A stretch of 64,000 nucleotides of DNA from Paludibacteraceae bacterium (GTDB taxonomy: Bacteria > Bacteroidota > Bacteroidia > Bacteroidales > Paludibacteraceae): positions 62,001-126,000 of the forward strand of contig JARLGW010000012.1 in the NCBI GenBank assembly GCA_031292565.1, given 5' to 3'. Positions 1-9,697 of this stretch are shown here, in pieces; position 1 is the first letter of the stretch, and each line of letters begins with the position of its first letter. The notes under the pieces were generated by a model. It worked only from the letters and a program-made list of their open reading frames with translations. It had not been told where the DNA came from and did no database searches. The position numbers and the translations under genes are program-made.

Positions 1-1443
1 AATGGTAATAGAATAGACATCGGAGGCCATCGTTTCTTTTCAAAATCAGATGTGGTAATGCAATGGTGGCAGGAAATTATGCCTATACAAGGTTCGCCCG
101 CAAAAGATGAAATCCTGCTAGAAAAACAATATAATAAAAAAGCCGACAAAACATTCTCTGTTAATGGTCCCAACCCCGAAACGGTTGACAAGGTAATGCT
201 TATTCGTAGTCGCTTGTCGCGCATATTTTTCCTTCGTCGCTTTTTTGATTACCCTATCTCATTGGATGTAAAAACAATACGTAATTTAGGCTTTAGCCGA
301 ATAGTAAAAATAGGTTGGACTTATATAATGGTAAAGCTATTCCCGGTAAAAAATATAAATTCGTTGGAGGACTTTTTTATTAGCCGGTTTGGAAAAGAGC
401 TGTACGAAACCTTCTTCAAAGATTATACTGAAAAAGTGTGGGGTGTAGCTTGCTCCAATATTGCTGCCGATTGGGGTGCTCAACGGGTGAAAGAACTCTC
501 CATATCCAGAGCCATTTTGCATGCTATAAAAAGCTTGTTTGTAAAAGAAAAATCCATAGAGCAGAAAAATACCGATACCAGTTTAATTGAACAATTCATG
601 TACCCTAAATTCGGCCCCGGACAAATGTGGGAAACCGTGGCAAAATTGGTACAGGAGAAAGGCGCAACTATCATTATGAATGCCGAAGCTATTCAACTAA
701 CCGTAGGTGAAAATCAAATTACGGAATTAAAATACGTGGATCATAACACGGGGGCAACTACCACGTTGAAAGGCGATTATTTTTTCTCCACGATGCCTGT
801 GAGAGAACTAATTACAAGCTTGGGAGTCCAAGTGCCCGAAGAGGTGAAAAAAGTAAGTGACGGCTTACAATACCGGGACTTTATCACAGTAGGGCTGTTG
901 CTGAATAAACTGAAAATACAAAATGAAACAAAAATACCTACCATCGATAATTTGGTGCCCGACAATTGGATATATATTCAAGAACGAGATGTAAAAGTAG
1001 GCCGTTTGCAAATTTTCAACAATTGGTCGCCTTATATGGTTTCGGATATAAATAAAGCGTGGATCGGATTGGAATATTTTTGCAATGAAGGCGATGAATT
1101 GTGGAATAAAAAAGATGATGACTTTATCAAATTCGCTATTGATGAGCTTGATAGTATTGATATTATAAAGAAAGAAGATGTAATAGACAGTACCATTATC
1201 AGGGTGGAAAAAACGTATCCTGCTTATTTTGGAACGTATTCGCAATTTGATAAAGTGCAGACATATACCGATACACTAGAAAACCTATTTCTAGTAGGAC
1301 GAAACGGTATGCATAAATACAACAATCAAGATCATTCGATGCTGACTGCCATTTGCGCGGTAAAAAATATAATAGCCGGAGAAAAATCCAAGAGTAATAT
1401 TTGGAATATTAACACGGAAGAAGAATACCATGAGTCTAAATAG
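1..1443 (+). CDS. FAD-dependent oxidoreductase, UDP-galactopyranose mutase-like (5' partial)
   Basis: The reading frame is open from base 1, so the true start and the N-terminal Rossmann GxGxxG lie outside the window. The first visible residues include [10 protein letters not shown] (about nt 22-54), a motif of the FAD-binding amine oxidase / UDP-galactopyranose mutase-like group in which the Gly-Gly-His segment contacts the flavin. The C-terminal end has [17 protein letters not shown] (about nt 1294-1344), the second FAD-contact motif of the same group. Such proteins are cytoplasmic and commonly sit in surface-polysaccharide loci, where they alter a nucleotide sugar or a lipid-linked sugar. 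It overlaps the next gene by 14 bases, so the two are probably co-transcribed. The exact substrate cannot be read from sequence. Family assignment is firm; the mutase role is inference. Confidence 0.85.
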   Translation, partial: NGNRIDIGGHRFFSKSDVVMQWWQEIMPIQGSPAKDEILLEKQYNKKADKTFSVNGPNPETVDKVMLIRSRLSRIFFLRRFFDYPISLDVKTIRNLGFSRIVKIGWTYIMVKLFPVKNINSLEDFFISRFGKELYETFFKDYTEKVWGVACSNIAADWGAQRVKELSISRAILHAIKSLFVKEKSIEQKNTDTSLIEQFMYPKFGPGQMWETVAKLVQEKGATIIMNAEAIQLTVGENQITELKYVDHNTGATTTLKGDYFFSTMPVRELITSLGVQVPEEVKKVSDGLQYRDFITVGLLLNKLKIQNETKIPTIDNLVPDNWIYIQERDVKVGRLQIFNNWSPYMVSDINKAWIGLEYFCNEGDELWNKKDDDFIKFAIDELDSIDIIKKEDVIDSTIIRVEKTYPAYFGTYSQFDKVQTYTDTLENLFLVGRNGMHKYNNQDHSMLTAICAVKNIIAGEKSKSNIWNINTEEEYHESK

Positions 1444-2992
1444 TAGACGAATAAAGCCAGAAAGGTTTTTTCTTATCTTAGCTTTTCTTTTTGGTTTCTT
1501 GTTTGTTTTTGTTACGCCTCCATTTCAGGTGCCAGATGAACCTGCACATTTTTATAAAGCATATCAAGTTTCGAAATTTTCATTTCTTGGTGAAAAACAA
1601 GCAGACTGTGCCAGCACCTACAATCCAATTTCTATTGTAACAGTAATTGGTAAAAAAAAAGGTAATTGTTCCGGCGACTATATTCCAATTTCCATTGTAA
1701 CAATGGCTAATGATTTAATTGGAAATATCCCTTCTCATCCAGAAAATAAGGTTCCTATTGAAAAGGTTCTTCGTCATTTAAATGAAAAAGCAGATCTAGA
1801 TGTAAAAGATTTTTGTGGTTTCCCCAATACAGTTATTTATTCTCCAATTGTATATATGCCTCAAAGTGTTGGAATTGGAATTGCTAGAATATTCAATTGT
1901 TCTCCACTAGTGATGTTTTATGCCGGGCGTTTATTTAATTTATTGGCATTTATTCTTATTGTTTATTTTTCAATCAAAATTATTCCTTTTTTTAAGTGGG
2001 GATTAGTTTTAATTGCATTGATGCCAATGACTATATTTGAGGTAGCCTCATTATCTGCCGATCCGGTTTGTTATGCAATAAGTTTCTTTTTATTTGCATT
2101 CATTTTGAAATATGCTTTTGATGATGATACGAAAAAAGTAACTAGAGCGGCTGTTTTTAAAATAGCAAGTTTAGGCTTTCTATTGGGGCTATGTAAGTTC
2201 TCTTATGTATTATTGCCATTCTTGTTTTTATTGATTCCAGTAAAAAGATTCAATTCGAAGAAAGTTTTTTTCTCCTCATTTCTGTTTATTGTATTTAGCT
2301 CATTTATAGGTTTCGTAATATGGTCTTTTTTAACAAAGAAAATTTATATTCCTATATGGCCATATGTCGACCTGCATAAACAAGTTTATCATATACTTAC
2401 GCATCCGCTTGCTTATTTGTCTGCCATTACCTCGGATAAAACACTTAATATGTATCTTTTACATTCTGTTGTAGGAAATCTTGGCTGGCTAGATACTCAT
2501 ATTCCCGATTTTTTGTTGAATATCTATATCTGGTTAGTAATTCTTTATGCTCTTTTTGAGAAGAAGAAAGTAACGGTTATGCTTTATCAAAAAGCGATTA
2601 TCTTATTAGTAACCGTATTTTCCTTTTTATTAGTGATAACTATGATTTATATGTCATGGAATAAAGTGGGAGCTGATTCTATTGATGGATTGCAAGGAAG
2701 ATATTTCATCCCTATTATCCCTTTATTTTTAGTTCTTTTTTATAATAAAAGTAGCCTTTTTACCACGGAAATAGGTGCAAAAATATATACTATTATAGTT
2801 GAACAAGGAAGAATATTTTTACCGTTATATATAATTTTCTTACTCTTTGTATCACTATTGATAACTATAAGCAGGTTTTATTCTATAACCATTTTAGATG
2901 CGTTCCCCGGATATCCATATTATGCTGTTATTTTATTATTGGTAATTTCTGTAGCAGTATTTTTAAGAAAAGGTAGTAGTGCAAAAAGATAG
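1430..2992 (+). CDS. DUF2142 family polytopic membrane protein
   Basis: A 520-residue protein with many hydrophobic helices. After the first helix it has [19 protein letters not shown] (residues about 31-49), the hallmark of DUF2142, a family found near lipopolysaccharide and capsule genes and suspected to be GT-C-like glycosyltransferases; no activity is proven to my knowledge. Its start overlaps the oxidoreductase stop by 14 bases, which suggests translational coupling. The first extracytoplasmic loop contains an in-frame 60-base tandem duplication (about 1603-1722) giving two 20-residue units, each with one Cys and a Y-x-PISIVT core. The gene is markedly more AT-rich than, for example, cysS or pnuC, as is common for horizontally shuffled polysaccharide genes. 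It ends tail to tail with the next gene with no gap. Confidence 0.8.
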   Translation: MSLNSRRIKPERFFLILAFLFGFLFVFVTPPFQVPDEPAHFYKAYQVSKFSFLGEKQADCASTYNPISIVTVIGKKKGNCSGDYIPISIVTMANDLIGNIPSHPENKVPIEKVLRHLNEKADLDVKDFCGFPNTVIYSPIVYMPQSVGIGIARIFNCSPLVMFYAGRLFNLLAFILIVYFSIKIIPFFKWGLVLIALMPMTIFEVASLSADPVCYAISFFLFAFILKYAFDDDTKKVTRAAVFKIASLGFLLGLCKFSYVLLPFLFLLIPVKRFNSKKVFFSSFLFIVFSSFIGFVIWSFLTKKIYIPIWPYVDLHKQVYHILTHPLAYLSAITSDKTLNMYLLHSVVGNLGWLDTHIPDFLLNIYIWLVILYALFEKKKVTVMLYQKAIILLVTVFSFLLVITMIYMSWNKVGADSIDGLQGRYFIPIIPLFLVLFYNKSSLFTTEIGAKIYTIIVEQGRIFLPLYIIFLLFVSLLITISRFYSITILDAFPGYPYYAVILLLVISVAVFLRKGSSAKR

Positions 2993-3451
2993 TTAGTGAT
3001 TTTTTGCTCTATTGATAATTGAGTTTGTAATCTCCACCGCCGTTTGCACATGCTTAGTGCAGTGCAGACGGAATAAATCCAGTTCCCTGATTTTTGCCAT
3101 TCCTTCGGGGGTACTCATATCTAAATCATTCATCAGTTTTCTGCACGAAACAGTTCCATACTCCTTTTTAAATTCCGCGATAAAATGGCGCGACATATCG
3201 TAAGCCCGCTCCTTGTCCTCTGCCGTTCCATGCTCCCCCTTGCCATATTTCAGGCCGATAGCCATCAAAGCTCCCGTTACTGCCCCGCAAGTTTCCTGCA
3301 TGTAGGCAATACCCGAACCGAAAGGGCTTGCCAATTTCATGGAAGCATCTTTACTCAGCCCAAGGTCATTGGCAAAAACGGATAATACGGATTGGGCACA
3401 ATTATATCCGTTCTTAAATGTTTCAATGGATTGTTGTTGTTTTTCTGCCAT
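2993..3451 (-). CDS. C_GCAxxG_C_C family redox-active protein
   Basis: A 152-residue soluble protein when started at the ATG at 3451; an upstream in-frame start at 3475 would add eight residues but precedes the usual family start. It has the four spaced cysteines of this family: C18 in GYNCAQS, C55 in the CGAVTG box, C103 and C131. The family is thought to bind a metal or Fe-S centre or to act in thiol redox; this is inferred by its naming only and no reaction is established. Its stop codon abuts the stop of the DUF2142 gene. The upstream minus strand has a near match to the -7 promoter box (TTGCTTTG, 3468-3475), one base off consensus. Family call is confident, function unknown. Confidence 0.85.
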   Translation of the reverse strand: MAEKQQQSIETFKNGYNCAQSVLSVFANDLGLSKDASMKLASPFGSGIAYMQETCGAVTGALMAIGLKYGKGEHGTAEDKERAYDMSRHFIAEFKKEYGTVSCRKLMNDLDMSTPEGMAKIRELDLFRLHCTKHVQTAVEITNSIINRAKNH

Positions 3452-3484
3452 GGTTTCTTGTTTTTTACAAAGCAACTAAATTTT

Positions 3485-3556
3485 TCACAATCTTGTTATT
3501 AACTGCTTCAATTTTGTTCAGCCCTGTTGAGATTATATTCAACCAAAATAGGTAAG
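3485..3556 (-). pseudogene. Remnant of the 3' end of a TolC-family gene
   Basis: This intergenic stretch aligns by eye with the last codons of the intact TolC-family gene that ends at 4283. From the GAATATAA block to the stop I count about 44 identical bases in 57 aligned columns. The remnant spells LTYF-(4-base insertion)-EYNLNRAE-(1-base deletion)-TKLKQLITRL-stop, against LTSFEYNLKLAETRLKQLVAGL at the end of the intact gene. The frame is therefore broken twice, and an in-frame TAG precedes it. It is the dead tail of a second efflux outer-membrane gene, or a partial duplication of the neighbouring one. Nothing recognisable remains upstream in 3557-3680. Confidence 0.75.
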
Positions 3557-3680
3557 CTATAATAAAATAGAACAATGATTTTTAAAAAGATGGCTCTATA
3601 ATAAAAAGTTTTTTCTTTATTTGTATCTTCAATTGACACTGAGTTCATATTAAATCAAACAAACAATACAAAACTGCATT

Positions 3681-4214
3681 ATGAAAAAACATGTTGCTAT
3701 TTACAACACGCGCGAAAAAGCATTGAAAGCGATTGATATGTTGGATGCCAAAAAATTTCTTATGGAAAAGGTATCATTGGTGGTGAAAGAAAATATTGTT
3801 GATGATCGGATTAAAATTCGATCGGTGAGAAATCTTAAATTATATCCATTTTTAGTTTGCGTTTTAGTTGGAATTTTTTTAGGAATTCTCACTTCCTTGA
3901 AAGTTTTAACTTTTGCAGGCTCTGAATCGTTAGATGGTTTTCCTCTATCTATCAGAATTTTTCTTGGGGGTTTTATGGGCTTTGATGCCGGTTTGATTGT
4001 AGGGGGTATTTTAATTATAATAATTGCTATTCTTATAAAAAGAGACAAATTGATTCGACTAACAAGGCATGTTGAAAAAGATAAGTATCTGATTGTTGTT
4101 AGCGGGTCTTTGGAGGATATAAAAACTGCAGAAGAAATATTAAATACAAAAGGTGTTCATCAAGAAAATTTCCTTTGCACTTATTGCAGTGCTAAAGATG
4201 TATCCTGTGCTTGA
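3681..4214 (+). CDS. Two-helix membrane protein with a split cytosolic alpha/beta domain
   Basis: A 177-residue protein with an N-terminal segment of about 45 residues (MKKHVAIYNTREKALKAIDM...) and a C-terminal segment (RHVEKDKYLIVVSGSLEDIKTAEE...), separated by two hydrophobic helices at about residues 54-75 and 92-118. The two ends look like halves of a ferredoxin-like fold similar to the general-stress-protein 17M type domain: a strand, a helix that reads as an index of a target (EKALKAIDML), and a strand. I cannot assign a function. The C-terminal tail carries CTYCSAKDVSC, three cysteines that may bind metal. It stands alone: convergent with the efflux operon and followed by a shared terminator. 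Cysteine tail and topology are seen; the domain resemblance is tentative. Confidence 0.6.
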   Translation: MKKHVAIYNTREKALKAIDMLDAKKFLMEKVSLVVKENIVDDRIKIRSVRNLKLYPFLVCVLVGIFLGILTSLKVLTFAGSESLDGFPLSIRIFLGGFMGFDAGLIVGGILIIIIAILIKRDKLIRLTRHVEKDKYLIVVSGSLEDIKTAEEILNTKGVHQENFLCTYCSAKDVSCA

Positions 4215-4234
4215 TAAATAGACGGGAACTCTAG

Positions 4235-4272
4235 ATTGGGTAACTGTTTAAAAATTTAAACAATTACCCAAT
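4235..4272. terminator. Bidirectional terminator hairpin between convergent genes
   Basis: An 18-base inverted repeat (ATTGGGTAACTGTTTAAA and its complement, one mismatch) with a 2-base centre. It lies between the plus-strand membrane protein (stop 4214) and the minus-strand tolC-type gene (stop 4283), so it can end transcripts from both sides. Confidence 0.75.
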
Positions 4273-4282
4273 TCATGTTATT

Positions 4283-5578
4283 TTACAATCCTGCCACTAA
4301 CTGTTTTAATCTTGTTTCAGCCAGTTTGAGGTTATATTCAAAAGAAGTGAGGCGGGTACATGATTGTACGTAATTCTCTTGCGCCAAATGCACTTCCAGT
4401 GCGGTGGTTTGCCCCAAACGTAGGCGGTAAAGGCTTATCTCTAGATTTTCTTTAGCCAAACTGTTATTCTCTTTTTCAATTTTCAATAACTGTTGTTGAT
4501 TCTCAAAATCTGTAAGTGTGTTTTGAAGATCCGTGTTTACTTGCAATTTAGTGTTGTCAAGGTTGTACTCCACCGATTGCATTTCCAACTTTGCATTTGC
4601 AATTTTACGTTTTGTTTCCCCTCCATTGTAGATAGGTATCGCAATTGTACCCGATACACCGGGGCCGTAGCTACTCGTTGCCAAAGTTGCCCCCTGAGAG
4701 TTTATCGTTTTTGATAAATAATATCCTCCTTTAAGATTTACAAGAGGTGAATAATCCCGTTGCGTTTCTTTCATCGTGAGTTGAGCTATCAGCATTTGTT
4801 TCTGAAAAGCCAAAATAGAAGTATTTGATGAATTTAGTTTTTGCATCAATTCGGCTTTATTCGGCGTGTAGGTGAGCGGAATTGTATCCGTTACCTCCAG
4901 TGCCATATTCTCCGGTTGGGCTAATAGGTTATTCAAATTCTTTTTGGCTGCTTCTATAACGTATTGCTGGTTGATGGCATTTTCGGTAGCCACGTTCAAA
5001 TCTATTTTGGATTGCAGTAAATCGGTTTTAATAAGCGAACCTGCATTATATCCCGTTTCGGCAATTTTTACCCGTTCGCGGTTGTAGTTTATTACTTCGT
5101 TGAACGATTTAAGCTGCTGCTTTTGTTGCACCACGTTGTAATAAGCCCCGATTACGTTATACAAAGTTTCCATCACTTTGGATTGAAACTGAATTTCACC
5201 CAAGCTTTGAATCTCGTTCAGTTTGTTTTTGGTAACAAACATCTTTCCCCCATCAAAAAGTGTCCAGCTAAGTTCCGCGTTTGCGTTTAGCGAAGTGGCA
5301 TTTTGATTGGAATAATGGCTTTCTATCCCTGTTGTTCCCGATTTTTGATAAGCATGGTTATTCGCGTAACCACCCCCGCCGTTTAGTTGTACGGTTGGCA
5401 GCATACCTGCATTGCCAAGTGTATTATTTACCTTGGCTATTTCGGCATCATTGCGGGCTACCAAAATGTTATAGTTGTTTTTCAACGCGATATTTACTAC
5501 ATCCTCAACGGTAAGTGCTTTTTGAGCCTCGGCAGTGGTGAAAAGTATAATTAGGAAAAATAGAACCTTGATTTTCAT
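4283..5578 (-). CDS. TolC-family outer membrane efflux protein
   Basis: A 431-residue protein with a cleavable signal peptide (about residues 1-18, ending AEAQ). Two repeats follow, each with long heptad-rich helices: NNYNILVARNDAEIAKVNNTLG near residue 35, then the second half from about residue 250. This is the usual TolC/OprM layout, in which trimers form a beta-barrel in the outer membrane and a helical tunnel in the periplasm. It is the last gene of the minus-strand marR - adaptor - RND - tolC operon, 15 bases after the RND gene, and supplies the exit duct for the pump. The length is normal for the family. Its 3' end is homologous to the broken remnant at 3485-3556. Confidence 0.92.
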   Translation of the reverse strand: MKIKVLFFLIILFTTAEAQKALTVEDVVNIALKNNYNILVARNDAEIAKVNNTLGNAGMLPTVQLNGGGGYANNHAYQKSGTTGIESHYSNQNATSLNANAELSWTLFDGGKMFVTKNKLNEIQSLGEIQFQSKVMETLYNVIGAYYNVVQQKQQLKSFNEVINYNRERVKIAETGYNAGSLIKTDLLQSKIDLNVATENAINQQYVIEAAKKNLNNLLAQPENMALEVTDTIPLTYTPNKAELMQKLNSSNTSILAFQKQMLIAQLTMKETQRDYSPLVNLKGGYYLSKTINSQGATLATSSYGPGVSGTIAIPIYNGGETKRKIANAKLEMQSVEYNLDNTKLQVNTDLQNTLTDFENQQQLLKIEKENNSLAKENLEISLYRLRLGQTTALEVHLAQENYVQSCTRLTSFEYNLKLAETRLKQLVAGL

Positions 5579-5593
5579 AAATGCAACTGTTTT

Positions 5594-8500
5594 TTATTTC
5601 TTTTTGCCTGACATTACAATATAAGTAACCGGTATTACGAACAAAGTAAGAATAAGCGAGAACGTTAATCCACCCACTACTACAATACCCAGTGGTACCC
5701 GGCTTTGAGCTCCTGCACCCAATGCCAGGGCAATAGGCATTGCCCCGAAAACAGTGGCCAAAGAGGTCATTAATATGGGACGGAAACGAGCTGCCGCCGC
5801 TTCAAATGCCGCCACTTTTTTATTCATACCCAACTTGCGTTTTTGGTTGGCAAATTCCACGATCAGGATTCCGTTTTTGGTTACAATTCCTATCAGCATA
5901 ATCATCCCTATTTCCGAAAAAATATTCATGGTTTGCCCACATACCCAAAGCGAGAGCATGGCTCCGGCAATAGCCATTGGCACGGTGAGCATGATGATGA
6001 GCGGATCGCGAAAGCTTTCGAACTGGGCTGCCAGAATTAAATAAATAAGCAACAAGGCTAGAATTAAGGCAAACGAAATATTGGAGCTGCTTTCGGAAAA
6101 ATCTCTTGACAATCCAGATAAGGCGGTGTTAAACGAATTGTCCAGTAACTTGTTGGCAATGCGTGTCATTTCATCAATGCCTTCACCAAGGCTTTTTCCA
6201 TTGGCCAGGTTGGCAGATATAGTAGCCGATTTGTATCGATTATAATGATATAGAATAGGCGGATTGCTGTTTTCCTGTATTTTCACCAAGTTGTCCAGTT
6301 GTATCATATCTCCCGAATTTGCCCGAACATACAAGGATGAAATATCAGCCGGTTTACTCCTATCTTCACGGCCAACCTGCCCTATTACGTAATACTGCTT
6401 GTTGTTGCGTAAAAAATACCCATACCGGCTTCCGCTGTAAGCAAGATCCATCGCATCCGAAATTTCCTTCTCGTTTATCCCCAAGCTGTTGGCTTTCATC
6501 CTATCCACCGAGACATTAAGTTCCGGTTTATTGAATTTTAAATCAACATCCGTATTACTGAATACCGGACTATTTTGTACTTCGTCCATAAACTTAGGTA
6601 GTAGCTGACGGAGTTTTGCAAAATCGAGGTTTTGCAATACAAATTGAACAGGTAATCCTTTAGCTCCCGATGTACTGATGGTAGGCTCCTGACTAGGAAT
6701 AAACTTGGCATCGGGAATGGTATTGTAAATTTTAGATAGTTTATCAAATATTTTTTGTTGGGAAACCTTTCTGTCTTTCGGATCGCTTAAAAAAGTGATT
6801 ACAAATCCGGTATTTACACCTTGGTTGGACGAACCTCCAAAGCGTGCAAGCACATAACTTGCTTGAGGAACGGAATCTGTGTTCACTTGTGCTATTTTAT
6901 TGATAATAGCTTTGGTGGCATTAAATTCGGTTCCTTCGGGAGCCGTTACGGTTGTTCGGATATAACTATGGTCTTCCATCGGTGCCAGCTCCGATTTTAT
7001 AGTTCTAGACAGGGAAAAAATTAACACAATACATAAGCCTAGAATGCCAAACACAATCCATTTATTTTGAATAAAAAAGCTCAAGTAGCGTCTATATTTT
7101 TTCTCCATCCCCACGAAAAACGGTTCGGTAGCCACGTAGAATTTTGAATGATGAGAGGATCCGCCTAAAAACACATTCAATACTGGTGTGAGGGTTAACG
7201 AAACCAGTGCTGAAATGAGCACGGCACTGGCCACCACGATACCAAATTCGCGGAACAGCCTTCCGGTGAAACCTTCTAAAAAGACTACCGGAATAAATAC
7301 AATGGCTAAAGTTAATGATGTGGATATAACGGCAAAGAATATTTCGCGGGTACCTTCCATCGCTGCTTCAAATTTATTCATGCCCTGCTCTATTCGCTTG
7401 AAAATATTTTCGGTAACCACAATACCATCATCCACTACCAAGCCGGTGGCTAGTACAATACCCAAAAGCGTAAGTATGTTAATGGAGAAACCGAAGATAT
7501 ACATGATAAAAAACGTTCCGATCAAGGATACGGGAATATCTAGTAGAGGCCGAAGAGCAATAGTCCAGTTTCGGAAAAACAAAAAGATAATTATAACCAC
7601 TAATACAATGGCAATGGCTAACGTTTCAATTACATCTTGAACGGATTGCCTTACAAACATCGATTTGTCGCGTGAAACAATCAAATCTAATCCCGGAGGC
7701 ATGTTTTGTTTGATTTGCCCCAACCGTTTATAAAATTCGTCTGCAATTTGTATATTATTAGCACCAGGTAGTGGAATCATGTTAAGCATAACCCCCGGCT
7801 TTCCATTTAGGAGGGCTCCCGTTTCTTCATCTTGAGGGCCGAGAGTAGCGTAACCAATATCTCTCATTCTAATAACCTGATTATCAGTTTGTTTGATTAT
7901 CAGATCATTAAAATCATCTTCAGTAGTTAATCGTCCTTGTGTTTTTACAATAAGTTCAGTTTGTCCACCTCTAATTTTTCCACCAGGCGTTTCCACGTTT
8001 TCTCTCACCAACGCGTCTTGCACATCGGAAGCTGTTAGGCTGTAGGCCACCATCTTGTTTGGGTCGAACCAAAGCCGCATGGCCGGGCGTTGCTGTCCGA
8101 ATATTTGAACCGAACTAATTCCAGGAATAGTTTGAAGCCTTTCCTGCAACACGGTTTCGGCATAATCGCTCAATTCTATGGCGTTCATTTTACTACTTTG
8201 CACCCCAAGCATAATTACCGGGTCAGCGTTAGCATCGGCTTTTGACACTACCGGAGGAGCATCAATGTCCTGCGGTAAACTTTTGGTAGCTTGGGATACC
8301 TTATCCCGTACATCATTTGCCGCCTTTTCAAGGTCGGAACTTAAATCAAATTCCACCGTGATGGTACTTGTACCGATGGCTGATTGTGATGAAATAGATT
8401 TTACGCCTTCAATACCGTTGATAGATTTTTCAAGCGGTTCTGTAATTTGCGATTCAATAATTTCAGAGTTGGCTCCCGTGTAAGTGGTTTGCACCGTGAT

Positions 8501-8632
8501 GATGGGTGGGTCGATGGCAGGAAAAAGCCGTACACCTAAAAAACTATACCCTACCGCACCCAGCAAGATAATGATGAGGCTGAGTACGATAGCTCCAACA
8601 GGTCGCTTTAACGCTATATCGGAAATGGTCAT
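5594..8632 (-). CDS. RND multidrug efflux transporter, inner membrane permease (AcrB/MexF type)
   Basis: A 1012-residue protein with the 12-helix, two-large-loop architecture of HAE1-type RND pumps. N-terminal helix 1 (residues about 12-34) is followed by the porter loop. Helix 4 carries GIVLATGLVVDDGIVV with the proton-relay pair D401-D402. Helices 5-6 hold the FTGRLFREFG segment, and the C-terminal half repeats the design. The twin Asp distinguishes drug-type (HAE) pumps from heavy-metal (HME) pumps. It takes substrates from the periplasm or the inner membrane outer leaflet and expels them through the TolC partner, driven by protons. The neighbouring adaptor ends 3 bases upstream. The drug spectrum cannot be told from sequence. 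Confidence 0.95.
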   Translation of the reverse strand: MTISDIALKRPVGAIVLSLIIILLGAVGYSFLGVRLFPAIDPPIITVQTTYTGANSEIIESQITEPLEKSINGIEGVKSISSQSAIGTSTITVEFDLSSDLEKAANDVRDKVSQATKSLPQDIDAPPVVSKADANADPVIMLGVQSSKMNAIELSDYAETVLQERLQTIPGISSVQIFGQQRPAMRLWFDPNKMVAYSLTASDVQDALVRENVETPGGKIRGGQTELIVKTQGRLTTEDDFNDLIIKQTDNQVIRMRDIGYATLGPQDEETGALLNGKPGVMLNMIPLPGANNIQIADEFYKRLGQIKQNMPPGLDLIVSRDKSMFVRQSVQDVIETLAIAIVLVVIIIFLFFRNWTIALRPLLDIPVSLIGTFFIMYIFGFSINILTLLGIVLATGLVVDDGIVVTENIFKRIEQGMNKFEAAMEGTREIFFAVISTSLTLAIVFIPVVFLEGFTGRLFREFGIVVASAVLISALVSLTLTPVLNVFLGGSSHHSKFYVATEPFFVGMEKKYRRYLSFFIQNKWIVFGILGLCIVLIFSLSRTIKSELAPMEDHSYIRTTVTAPEGTEFNATKAIINKIAQVNTDSVPQASYVLARFGGSSNQGVNTGFVITFLSDPKDRKVSQQKIFDKLSKIYNTIPDAKFIPSQEPTISTSGAKGLPVQFVLQNLDFAKLRQLLPKFMDEVQNSPVFSNTDVDLKFNKPELNVSVDRMKANSLGINEKEISDAMDLAYSGSRYGYFLRNNKQYYVIGQVGREDRSKPADISSLYVRANSGDMIQLDNLVKIQENSNPPILYHYNRYKSATISANLANGKSLGEGIDEMTRIANKLLDNSFNTALSGLSRDFSESSSNISFALILALLLIYLILAAQFESFRDPLIIMLTVPMAIAGAMLSLWVCGQTMNIFSEIGMIMLIGIVTKNGILIVEFANQKRKLGMNKKVAAFEAAAARFRPILMTSLATVFGAMPIALALGAGAQSRVPLGIVVVGGLTFSLILTLFVIPVTYIVMSGKKK

Positions 8633-8635
8633 AAT

Positions 8636-9697
8636 CTATTTACTTATGGTTGAATATTTTAATTTGCCTTTTTCTTTCAAGAAAAGAAGACCGGAGGTAA
8701 CAACGGTATCTCCCGCCTGAAGCCCTTCGGTAATTTCTATTTTTGAGAATTTACGAATCCCGGTTTTTACACTAACAAAGTGAACTTTACCTTGATGAGC
8801 TACAATTACCTTTTTATCTTCTTCTTGTGGAATAATGGCTTGTGTAGGAATCATCAACGCGTTTTTATTCTCTCCTAATTTCAATTGTATGGTGGCAAAA
8901 GCCCCTGCAATCAACTCCTTTGAGGAGGAGTTTACAATCGCTCTTATTTTCAGGTTATGAGTGGAGTTGTCAATACCCTTTTCAGTGGCCATTACTGTTG
9001 CATCGTATTGCTTATCTCCATTAGCAATAGTGAATTTTATTTTTAGCCCCGGTTTAATTTCAGCCCCGTATTTTTCGGGAACAAAAAAATCGAGTTTCAA
9101 CTTATTATCCGTACGGATGGTGGCCAGCAGGGTGGAAGGTGTAACAATAGCACCTACACTAATACTGCGCAAACCAATTGTTCCATCAAAAGGAGCCTGC
9201 ACTTCCGTTTTGCGGATAAGCGTTTTTTGCACCTCAATATCTGCTTTTAATGAGCTTACTTGTAGTTGGGTTTGTTCATAGTCGTTTTTACTGATTCCGT
9301 TTACCTTGAAAAGTTCTGTTTGCCTATTATAAATGTTTTGCTGTAGAGCCAATTGTGCTTGCATTTTTTTGAGGTTGGATTGCAAGTCGTCGTCAAACAG
9401 TTTCACGAGCAACGTGCCTCTTTTCACAAATTTGCCTTCGGGGAGATTGATTTTTACCACGCGTCCAGCCACTTCGTTCTTCAATTCCACCTCGTCAAAA
9501 GCTTGTAGTGAACCCGAAACGGAAATCTCGTCCACCAAAAGTGTAGGTGTTACTATAAATGCCTCTACTTTTTTCTGTCCTTTCTTCTTATCTTTTTTTG
9601 GGTCGTTATCATTCGATTTTGAGAAACCTATTTTCAAAAAGAAAATAGTGAGCAATATAAATATGGCTGCAACCCATATAGTAGTCTTTTTTTTCAT
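8636..9697 (-). CDS. RND efflux periplasmic adaptor (membrane fusion protein)
   Basis: A 353-residue protein with an N-terminal hydrophobic anchor (about residues 7-26) and a Lys-rich stretch (KKDKKKGQKK). The lipoyl/barrel-sandwich half-motif follows (EVELKNEVAGRVVKINLPEGKFV, about residues 70-92), then a short alpha-helical hairpin around residues 105-165 and the second lipoyl half (VQAPFDGTIGLRSISVGAIV). The C-terminal half holds the beta-barrel and membrane-proximal domains. This is the HlyD/AcrA family, bridging the RND pump and the TolC duct. No lipobox Cys is visible, so it is probably anchored by the N-terminal helix. Its start overlaps the marR stop by 4 bases (ATGA), a translational-coupling arrangement. 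Confidence 0.93.
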   Translation of the reverse strand: MKKKTTIWVAAIFILLTIFFLKIGFSKSNDNDPKKDKKKGQKKVEAFIVTPTLLVDEISVSGSLQAFDEVELKNEVAGRVVKINLPEGKFVKRGTLLVKLFDDDLQSNLKKMQAQLALQQNIYNRQTELFKVNGISKNDYEQTQLQVSSLKADIEVQKTLIRKTEVQAPFDGTIGLRSISVGAIVTPSTLLATIRTDNKLKLDFFVPEKYGAEIKPGLKIKFTIANGDKQYDATVMATEKGIDNSTHNLKIRAIVNSSSKELIAGAFATIQLKLGENKNALMIPTQAIIPQEEDKKVIVAHQGKVHFVSVKTGIRKFSKIEITEGLQAGDTVVTSGLLFLKEKGKLKYSTISK

